Positions 1 to 3,993 of a DNA stretch of 5,297 nt are shown here, one piece after another. The translations under genes and the position numbers were made by a program. The stretch spans positions 18,904-24,200 of the forward strand of contig DNGG01000025.1 in assembly GCA_003486675.1 (NCBI GenBank), given 5' to 3'. This stretch comes from Cyanobacteria bacterium UBA11372 (GTDB taxonomy: Bacteria > Cyanobacteriota > Cyanobacteriia > Cyanobacteriales > Aerosakkonemataceae). Position 1 is the first letter of the stretch, and each line of letters begins with the position of its first letter. Below the pieces are notes generated by a model, which did no database searches, was not told the origin of the DNA, and saw nothing but the letters and a program-made list of their open reading frames with translations.

Positions 1-63
1 ACCGGGTTGCTCTCAAAAATCGTTGGTTGGAAAACGAGAGATCTACACAGAAACCCGGTTTCT
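1..63. repeat. Palindromic intergenic repeats at the left edge
   Basis: Two overlapping symmetries are visible. ACCGGGTT (1-8) is the inverse complement of AACCCGGT (52-59), with an inner CTCTC (10-14) matching GAGAG (36-40). AGAAACC-C-GGTTTCT (49-63) is itself a near-perfect 15-bp palindrome. From general knowledge, short palindromes of this kind are dispersed between genes in many filamentous cyanobacteria. No coding sequence is evident here, and the element may continue outside the window. Confidence 0.6.
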
Positions 64-75
64 AGGATCGTCGCG

Positions 76-154
76 CGTAGGTTGGGTTGAACGATGGTGA
101 AACCCAACGATGAAAGGGTTGCGGTTGGGTTTCGTCACCTCAACCCAACCTACG
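76..154. repeat. Long nested hairpin just downstream of arsS
   Basis: A perfect 15-bp inverted repeat (CGTAGGTTGGGTTGA at 76-90 against 140-154) encloses a second stem: 96-98 pairs with 137-139, and 99-108 pairs with 124-133 (GAAACCCAAC/GTTGGGTTTC). A 5-nt bulge lies on one side and a 3-nt bulge on the other. The structure starts 2 bases beyond the arsS stop codon on the minus strand. It has no clear U-tract, so it is not a textbook intrinsic terminator. It could still block 3' exonuclease or promote termination. The GTAGGTTGGGTTGA sequence resembles a dispersed cyanobacterial repeat. Confidence 0.7.
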
Positions 155-156
155 AT

Positions 157-1167
157 TCAAATCAACGCGCCGCCGCAACTGGAACCGCACCCCGCCGTGC
201 AACCATAACAATAGGGTGCTGTTTGAATTTCTTCAATCAAATCTATAGTTTCAGCTTCCAGCAGCTTCGCAACGGTTAAGGTTTCACCATTCTTAAGTTT
301 GGCAGGTAAATTTTCCATCTGGTTAAAGTCGCAGTCATAGATATTACCCAAATAATCAATGGAAAGTTCATCCCGACACATTAAATTTTCTACAGTATCG
401 GGATTGAAGTTTGATTCTAAGAAGTGTAAATAAGGCTGGGATAATTTCCGATGTTCCAGATGAAACTTGGTGCGCCCTACGGGTAAATTTGTAATCGTAA
501 ACAAGTTATTGAAAACGATCCCGAAATGCTGTTTCAGGTAGGTTTTATAATCTTGTTCCAGTTTAGCTTGATTGGGGGTTAAAGAAAAATTATCCCCCGT
601 TGGAACTTGCGGGTTATAAACTAAATCCAAAATTAACTCAGGGTTTTGACCATATCCCAACTGATTGAGCAATTGCAGCGCGCGAATTGAGCTATTATAA
701 ACGCCATGTCCGCGCATTTTATCCACGTTATCTTCCAGATAGCAGGGTAGAGAAGCAACTATTCTCAGTTGATGGTTGGCGCAATATGCGGGAATATCTT
801 CAAATCCTGGTTCAAAATAAATAGTAAGATTAGACCGGACTATTACTTGTTTTCCTGTATTTTTTGCTGCTTCTGCTAGGGGTTTGAAGCCATAAAGCAT
901 TTCCGGTGCGCCGCCAGTTAAGTCAACTATTTTGAGTTGGGGAAATTTATAGATAAGTTCAATTAGCTGCTGGCAAATTTCTGGTGATAATTCTTCGGTT
1001 CGCTTTGGACTTGCTTCTACATGACAGTGATTGCAAGCCAAGTTACAGCGCTTGCCTAAATTTATTTGTAAAACGGTAATCTGGCGCTTGGTTAAGGCAG
1101 ACTGAAGCTTCTTCCGAAAGGGTGTTATGGCTAAATTAGAATGGGATTTTACTGAGTTTGTTTGCAT
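157..1167 (-). CDS. arsS: Arsenosugar biosynthesis radical SAM protein ArsS
   Basis: This 336-residue cytoplasmic enzyme is a member of the radical SAM family. In the established family role, ArsS cleaves S-adenosylmethionine and transfers the 5'-deoxyadenosyl radical to dimethylarsenite, making dimethylarsinoyl-5'-deoxyadenosine, the precursor of arsenosugars. The sequence shows the CX3CX2C cluster motif (C41, C45, C48 in KRCNLACNHCHVEAS) and the GGAPE SAM-binding motif (85-89). A C-terminal domain of the DUF3641 type runs from about residue 190, with C264 and C279. The Cys-rich tail CYGCTAGCGSSCGGALI contains C320, C323, C327 and C331, which could hold an auxiliary Fe-S cluster. Some family members are selenoproteins near this end, but this copy has no in-frame UGA before its TGA stop. 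The ATG start has no good Shine-Dalgarno sequence. It lies downstream of arsM in the same orientation, which fits a shared pathway. Full length and intact. Confidence 0.93.
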   Translation of the reverse strand: MQTNSVKSHSNLAITPFRKKLQSALTKRQITVLQINLGKRCNLACNHCHVEASPKRTEELSPEICQQLIELIYKFPQLKIVDLTGGAPEMLYGFKPLAEAAKNTGKQVIVRSNLTIYFEPGFEDIPAYCANHQLRIVASLPCYLEDNVDKMRGHGVYNSSIRALQLLNQLGYGQNPELILDLVYNPQVPTGDNFSLTPNQAKLEQDYKTYLKQHFGIVFNNLFTITNLPVGRTKFHLEHRKLSQPYLHFLESNFNPDTVENLMCRDELSIDYLGNIYDCDFNQMENLPAKLKNGETLTVAKLLEAETIDLIEEIQTAPYCYGCTAGCGSSCGGALI

Positions 1168-1220
1168 GATTATTTACGGTTAATAGATCTATCGCGATCT
1201 TAACTTATATTAAGTTCGTA

Positions 1221-1240
1221 GTGAGGACTTTAGTCCTTGC
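1221..1240. repeat. Short hairpin repeat in the arsM-arsS spacer
   Basis: GTGAGGACT (1221-1229) can pair with AGTCCTTGC (1232-1240). The six inner pairs are perfect and the outer three include two G-U type pairs. The sequence resembles a short dispersed cyanobacterial intergenic repeat. If arsM and arsS are cotranscribed, it would lie inside the message. Any effect on processing is inference. Confidence 0.5.
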
Positions 1241-1267
1241 TTAGTTGAGGAATAAAGTTCTGGTTGC

Positions 1268-1295
1268 GGTGCGTTACGCGCTTCGCTAACGCACC
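1268..1295. repeat. Palindromic repeat (GGTGCGTTA / TAACGCACC)
   Basis: GGTGCGTTA (1268-1276) and TAACGCACC (1287-1295) form a perfect 9-bp stem. Three more pairs (GCG 1278-1280 with CGC 1284-1286) close a CTT loop after a bulged C1277. The motif followed by CTACA is a familiar dispersed palindrome of cyanobacterial intergenic DNA. It lies between arsM and arsS and would be a stable hairpin in a joint transcript. There is no T-tract, so it is unlikely to be a strong intrinsic terminator. Confidence 0.65.
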
Positions 1296-1321
1296 CTACA
1301 TTTAGATCTAAGTGCGATCGC

Positions 1322-1354
1322 GGGGCTAGGGGTTAGGGGCTAGGGATAGGGATT
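1322..1354. repeat. Degenerate G-rich heptamer tandem repeat
   Basis: Consecutive units are GGGGCTA, GGGGTTA, GGGGCTA, GGGATA and GGGATT. The array begins 1 base after a HIP1 octamer (1314-1321) and ends 10 bases before the arsM stop codon, so it forms the 3' flank of arsM. This matches the short tandemly repeated repetitive (STRR) type of cyanobacterial sequence. The runs of three or four G in several units could support a G-quadruplex on this strand, which is inference. Confidence 0.65.
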
Positions 1355-1364
1355 CTCGATCCTA

Positions 1365-2333
1365 CTAACAACAACCACCACCATTGTAGTGCCAGGTAGA
1401 ATCGGTAATTAATACATCTTTAGATAGTAATGCGCCTAACTTTCCAGCCGTTTTATCGCAAACAACTGCGGGAACGCCGCGCTGAAGAATATGCCCCGCC
1501 CCATCATCAAAAAATTCTTCATATCCCATATAAATTGCCGTTTTGCCGGTAAAAATGCAAGCGCCATCGGCAGGAATTTCGACTTTGTAAGAAACAGAAT
1601 CGAGGCTTTCTAAGAGTAAAGGCGATTCTAGATTGTAAGTTTGACAATCTAAAAGTCGATAGGGACGCCTCGCGCGAATTTCTACTTGACCAAACCCGAC
1701 GTTAACTAAGTGTTGAGTATACTCCTCATAAGTCAATGCGCCAGATAAGCACATTGCCCGCAAGCGTTCATCTTGGCGCAGGTGCAGCGGGATGGGGCGA
1801 GTAGCAATCGGATCGCTCATTAACAATCTTCCGCCTGGTTTTAACACGCGAAAAGCTTCTTTGAGTGCTTTATTTAAATCGGCGGGTTCAAATATATTAA
1901 ACAGACAATTTTGGGCGATCGCATCCACCGAAGCATCAGCAACCGGCAAATTAAACGCATCCCCTGGGCGAATTTCCACAAAACTGGGGTCAAACCAAGG
2001 GTTTTCCTTCGCTGCTAGCGCTAAATTCCGCGACGCCGCCTGACGCATTTCCTCCACCGGATCGACCGCAATCACCCCACCCTGACGCCGGGAAAAGTAA
2101 GCAAACTGCAACGCCTCCAAACCCCCGCCAACCCCCACATACAGCACCGTTGGTTCATTTCCGAGTTCGGCAGGATGAACCGTAGTACCGCATCCATAGT
2201 TCATTTCCTGCATATGGGGGGGAATTTTCAGTCCCGGTAGTTGCAAGGGACTGCTTTGCACGCAGCACAACCCCACTTCCGGTTTTTGCGCCACTTCGCT
2301 GTAAAATTCCGCCGCCGTTTCCAGATAAGTCAT
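1365..2333 (-). CDS. arsM: Arsenosugar-type arsenite methyltransferase ArsM
   Basis: This 322-residue cytoplasmic SAM-dependent methyltransferase adds methyl groups to arsenite, yielding mono- and dimethylated arsenic. The dimethyl product is the substrate of ArsS. The SAM-binding motif I is VLYVGVGGG (63-71), followed by the acidic D91 in VIAVDP. C143 (in AQNCLFNIF) and C195 (in AMCLSGAL) correspond by motif to two arsenic-binding cysteines of characterised ArsM enzymes. Further cysteines are C23-C24, C48 and a terminal GGGCC (C321-C322). The N-terminal block VGLCCVQS and the NYGCGTTVHPAEL segment are typical of the arsenosugar-pathway subfamily. I chose the ATG at 2333. The frame extends to a TTG at 2342 (325 residues), but related proteins begin at MTYLETAAEFY. 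arsS follows 197 bp downstream. No ArsR repressor gene is in the window. Confidence 0.92.
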   Translation of the reverse strand: MTYLETAAEFYSEVAQKPEVGLCCVQSSPLQLPGLKIPPHMQEMNYGCGTTVHPAELGNEPTVLYVGVGGGLEALQFAYFSRRQGGVIAVDPVEEMRQAASRNLALAAKENPWFDPSFVEIRPGDAFNLPVADASVDAIAQNCLFNIFEPADLNKALKEAFRVLKPGGRLLMSDPIATRPIPLHLRQDERLRAMCLSGALTYEEYTQHLVNVGFGQVEIRARRPYRLLDCQTYNLESPLLLESLDSVSYKVEIPADGACIFTGKTAIYMGYEEFFDDGAGHILQRGVPAVVCDKTAGKLGALLSKDVLITDSTWHYNGGGCC

Positions 2334-2436
2334 TTTGGTCAAACCTGTAACAGTACTAGGGTTGTAGTGTAATCCGGCTAGAGCCGCTTCCTAGAAATAT
2401 TCAACTTTTTCTAAATTAGTTTTTCGTGAGATTTTA

Positions 2437-2459
2437 GCAGGTGTGCAGGTGTGCAGGTG
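2437..2459. repeat. Octamer tandem repeat GCAGGTGT, three units
   Basis: Units GCAGGTGT (2437-2444), GCAGGTGT (2445-2452) and GCAGGTG (2453-2459, followed by A) lie head to tail. On the opposite strand the array at 2530-2580 reads GCGGGTGA, so the two are inverted members of one octamer family. GCAGGTG (2453-2459) also has an exact inverse complement, CACCTGC, at 2519-2525. This is STRR-like cyanobacterial DNA. Confidence 0.75.
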
Positions 2460-2529
2460 AGGTTTTAAGAGAGATTTTAGGCAAGATTATGGTTTATTCA
2501 GGAAAAGCAAGTTAAATACACCTGCTTAG

Positions 2530-2580
2530 CTCATCCCCTCACCCGCTCATCCCCTCACCCGCTCACCCGCTCACCCGCTC
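2530..2580. repeat. Octamer tandem repeat CTCAYCCS, six units plus
   Basis: Six full units run head to tail: CTCATCCC, CTCACCCG, CTCATCCC, CTCACCCG, CTCACCCG, CTCACCCG, then a partial CTC. The unit is 8 bp, with no spacers and no dyad within it. It lies about 130 bp before the hli start codon. Unit number in such arrays often varies between strains through slippage, so it could serve as a strain marker. Confidence 0.85.
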
Positions 2581-2631
2581 AAAACCCTTGCAGTATTGGG
2601 GCACTCCCATGCGATCTAGATCGCTTAATTT

Positions 2632-2660
2632 TTGTGACGAAGATCGCCTTTACATAAATT
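2632..2660 (+). promoter_or_regulatory. Candidate hli promoter
   Basis: TTGTGA (2632-2637) followed after 17 bp by TAAATT (2655-2660) is the best sigma-70-like pair upstream of hli. The -35 box is a fair match and the -10 box is weak (4 of 6). It would start transcription near 2667, placing the HLR1 element across the first transcribed bases. Other spacings using the TTTACA sequences as -35 boxes are possible, so the start site is unresolved. Confidence 0.3.
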
Positions 2661-2668
2661 AAAAATCT

Positions 2669-2684
2669 GTTACATTTGTTTACA
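2669..2684 (+). promoter_or_regulatory. HLR1 element (RpaB-type binding site) upstream of hli
   Basis: GTTACATTTGTTTACA matches every defined position of the published HLR1 consensus (G/T)TTACA(T/A)(T/A)NN(G/T)TTACA. HLR1 is bound by the OmpR-type regulator RpaB and controls hli, psbA and other light-stress genes in cyanobacteria. An additional TTTACA half-site lies at 2649-2654, exactly 20 bp before the first half-site, while the two HLR1 half-sites are 10 bp apart. The element ends 26 bases before the hli start codon, a downstream position consistent with low-light repression released in high light (inference). Confidence 0.85.
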
Positions 2685-2710
2685 ACAAGGAAAAACGAGG
2701 ATAAAAAGCA

Positions 2711-2920
2711 ATGACTTCACGCTACACAGTTGAAGAAGGCGGCAGACTGAATAACTTCGCTATCGAACCCAAAATGTATGTAGATAGCACTTCTCGCACT
2801 GGTTTTACCGAGTATGCAGAAAAGCTAAACGGGCGGATGGCGATGATTGGCTTTGTCTCGCTGCTGGCGTTGGAAGTCATCACCGGACATGGCGTAATTG
2901 GCTGGTTAACCAGTCTGTAG
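2711..2920 (+). CDS. hli: High-light-inducible protein (HLIP, one-helix LHC-like)
   Basis: This 69-residue thylakoid-membrane protein belongs to the chlorophyll a/b-binding superfamily. Such one-helix proteins dimerise, bind chlorophyll and carotenoid, quench excitation energy and assist photosystem II assembly and repair under light stress. Residues 1-33 are a hydrophilic N-terminus. The signature AEKLNGRMAMIGF spans 36-48, with E37 and N40 as chlorophyll ligands and R42 as the salt-bridge partner. The single transmembrane helix runs to about residue 58, and the protein ends in HGVIGWLTSL. The length is normal for the family. GAGG (2697-2700) lies 10 bases before the ATG. The HLR1 element directly upstream argues for RpaB-controlled light induction. 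The gene appears monocistronic, as the next gene is convergent. The exact paralog (hliA, B or C type) cannot be assigned. Confidence 0.95.
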   Translation: MTSRYTVEEGGRLNNFAIEPKMYVDSTSRTGFTEYAEKLNGRMAMIGFVSLLALEVITGHGVIGWLTSL

Positions 2921-2935
2921 GAATTTTAGATTTAA

Positions 2936-2950
2936 GATTGCAGATTTTAG
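2936..2950 (+). repeat. 15-mer repeat GATTGCAGATTTTAG, copy 1
   Basis: This 15-mer recurs identically at 3827-3841 (copy 4). A variant with two changes lies at 3068-3082, and an inverted variant with one change lies at 3110-3124. Copy 1 is preceded by TTTTAGATTTAA and begins 16 bases after the hli stop codon. Confidence 0.7.
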
Positions 2951-2964
2951 TGCAACACAACATT

Positions 2965-3027
2965 GTAGTAGCACGGCATTCTATAACCTTTGCTCTGGGA
3001 CAAAACTTACCTTAGCCGTGCTAGTAC
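2965..3027. repeat. Inverted repeat TAGCACGGC / GCCGTGCTA
   Basis: Arms 2965-2977 and 3015-3027 (13 nt each) pair at 12 of 13 positions, including a perfect 9-bp core. The 37-bp interior has no obvious structure. There is no T-tract after either arm, so a standard terminator is unlikely. The size and terminal symmetry resemble a short palindromic or MITE-like cyanobacterial intergenic repeat. It lies between the convergent hli and response-regulator genes. Confidence 0.55.
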
Positions 3028-3053
3028 CCCCCATTGATCCGGCTGAAAATAAG

Positions 3054-3138
3054 AATTTGAGATTTAAGATTGCACGTTTTAGATTTAAGACTAAAATTAA
3101 ATCTGAAATCTTAAATCTGCAATCTGAAATCTGAAATT
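3054..3138. terminator. AT-rich hairpin between convergent genes, possible terminator
   Basis: Arms 3054-3074 and 3118-3138 pair at 19 of 21 positions. Inside them, GATTTAAGA (3082-3090) pairs with TCTTAAATC (3109-3117). On the minus strand the structure starts 3 bases beyond the response-regulator stop codon and is followed by CTTATTTTCAG. It could therefore act as a weak 3' end for that gene, and perhaps for hli from the other side. The stem is A/T-rich and built from the GATTTAAGATTGCA repeat, so it may be only a repeat pair. It contains 15-mer copies 2 (3068-3082) and 3 (3110-3124, inverted). Confidence 0.4.
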
Positions 3139-3141
3139 AAA

Positions 3142-3816
3142 TTATTCGCGTAAACTGTAACCGACACCGCGTACCGTATGAATTAATCTAGGCGTGGTGT
3201 CGGTTTCTAATTTTAGGCGCAGGTAGCGGATATAAACTTCAATGATATTAGAATCACCCATAAAGTCATAACCCCAAACTTTTTCTAATATTTGATCGCG
3301 GGTGAGGACTTGGCGGGGATGGGCGAGGAGATATTCAAGTAAATCGAATTCTTTTGCCGTTAATTCTATACTGCGATCGCCCCGCAAGACTTCGCGGGTG
3401 CTGCGGTTTAAACTAAGGTCGGCAAATTTTAATACATCGGGGTTAGGTTCTTGCGTGCGCCGCAGGTGGGCGCGTACTCTGGCTAACAATTCCTCAATGC
3501 TGAAAGGTTTGAGGACGTAATCATCGGCACCAGCATCTAATCCGGCTACGCGATCGCTTATTTCATCTTTAGCCGTTAATAAAACAATCGGCACTTTATC
3601 GCCTGTAGTTCGCAAGCGGCGACATATTTCTACACCCGTTAATCCTGGCAGTCCCCAATCGAGAAGGATAATATCGGGATGCAATTCCCTGGCGGCGGTG
3701 AGTCCTTCTAAACCATCGTTTTTGACAGTGACTCGATATCCTTCGTAGGTCAACTCGATTTCGACAAATCGAGCCAGTTTAACTTCATCTTCAACCAGTA
3801 AAATATGTGCCGTCAT
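3142..3816 (-). CDS. OmpR-family response regulator transcription factor
   Basis: This 224-residue cytoplasmic DNA-binding protein is the output half of a two-component system. Receiver domain 3-118 has the acidic pocket E9-D10, phosphoacceptor D53 (in LLDWGLPG), T81, Y100 and K103 (YVLKPF), all intact. The winged-helix effector domain (about 128-223) includes LTAKEFDLLEYLL (152-164), a recognition helix around 189-203 and the C-terminal wing TVRGVGYSLRE. Length and layout are standard. It is divergent from the histidine kinase gene with 177 bp between start codons, suggesting a cognate pair. Its ATG is not preceded by a Shine-Dalgarno sequence, because the leader is the GATTTTA repeat. The receiver resembles a common cyanobacterial type that includes ManR-like regulators, but I cannot assign a name. 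It is not a clear RpaA or RpaB sequence, and its target genes are unknown. Confidence 0.93.
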   Translation of the reverse strand: MTAHILLVEDEVKLARFVEIELTYEGYRVTVKNDGLEGLTAARELHPDIILLDWGLPGLTGVEICRRLRTTGDKVPIVLLTAKDEISDRVAGLDAGADDYVLKPFSIEELLARVRAHLRRTQEPNPDVLKFADLSLNRSTREVLRGDRSIELTAKEFDLLEYLLAHPRQVLTRDQILEKVWGYDFMGDSNIIEVYIRYLRLKLETDTTPRLIHTVRGVGYSLRE

Positions 3817-3819
3817 ATT

Positions 3820-3851
3820 GATTTTAGATTGCAGATTTTAGATTTTAGATT
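3820..3851. repeat. GATTTTA heptamer tract with 15-mer copy 4
   Basis: GATTTTA occurs at 3820-3826, 3834-3840 and 3841-3847, followed by a partial GATT (3848-3851). Positions 3827-3841 are identical to 2936-2950. The tract begins 3 bases before the response-regulator ATG on the minus strand, so it occupies the ribosome-binding region of that gene. It is STRR-type cyanobacterial DNA. Confidence 0.75.
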
Positions 3852-3955
3852 GGGGATTTGTGAGTAAAACGGCCTGATGTAAAGAATTTCAGCTTTTTGC
3901 TAAGGTGATGGCGATCGTGGGTTATATCAGTATAAGTGCGATCGCTGAGTAAAAT

Positions 3956-3980
3956 GGTCAAATTTTTACATAATTTGACC
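3956..3980. promoter_or_regulatory. 9-bp inverted repeat before the kinase gene
   Basis: GGTCAAATT (3956-3964) and AATTTGACC (3972-3980) are perfect inverse complements around a 7-base centre, TTTACAT. The repeat ends 1 base before the AAGGAGG ribosome-binding site. It could be a dimeric-regulator operator or an RNA hairpin beside the Shine-Dalgarno sequence. CATAAT (3969-3974) inside it is a 5-of-6 match to a -10 box, which would favour the operator reading, but no good -35 box is seen at 17 bp. Confidence 0.55.
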
Positions 3981-3981
3981 C

Positions 3982-3988
3982 AAGGAGG
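3982..3988 (+). promoter_or_regulatory. Strong ribosome-binding site of the kinase gene
   Basis: AAGGAGG is a full anti-16S match located 5 bases before the ATG at 3994. It fixes that start codon over the later in-frame Met at residue 15. It contrasts with the weak or absent sites of the other genes here. Confidence 0.85.
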
Positions 3989-3993
3989 GCTGT

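Larger units (their letters stand above)
2334..2710. other. Gene-free divergent region between arsM and hli
   Basis: This 377-bp region holds no credible ORF. It serves as the upstream region of both arsM (leftward) and hli (rightward). From left to right it contains a small palindrome CGGCT-AG-AGCCG (2375-2386), an inverted repeat TAGAAA-N10-TTTCTA (2392-2413), two octamer arrays in opposite orientation (2437-2460 and 2530-2580), a 14-bp palindrome (2611-2624), and the hli promoter region with its HLR1 element. TAGAAA-N10-TTTCTA lies about 60-80 bases before the arsM ATG and is the only candidate operator I see for that gene. Confidence 0.6.

Noticed and set aside
157..240. Selenocysteine recoding of the arsS stop TGA
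   Set aside because: The Cys-rich tail GSSCGGALI is complete before the TGA, and the sequence after it is the palindromic repeat rather than more ArsS.
94..279. 61-residue plus-strand ORF at the left edge
   Set aside because: It begins inside the palindromic repeat and runs antisense into the end of arsS. It has no recognisable motif and no ribosome-binding site.
1792..2043. 83-residue ORF antisense to arsM
   Set aside because: It lies wholly within the methyltransferase core on the opposite strand and its translation has no domain character.
2341..2362. NtcA site upstream of arsM
   Set aside because: GTA and TAC trinucleotides occur but not with the required 8-bp spacing.
2530..2580. CRISPR array
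   Set aside because: The octamers are contiguous with no spacers, and no cas gene is present.
2965..3027. Rho-independent terminator of hli
   Set aside because: The 37-nt loop is too long and no T-tract follows either arm, so it is kept only as an inverted repeat.
3302..3520. 72-residue ORF antisense to the response regulator
   Set aside because: It is Arg/Ser-rich, as expected of an antisense frame, and lies wholly inside a well-supported gene.
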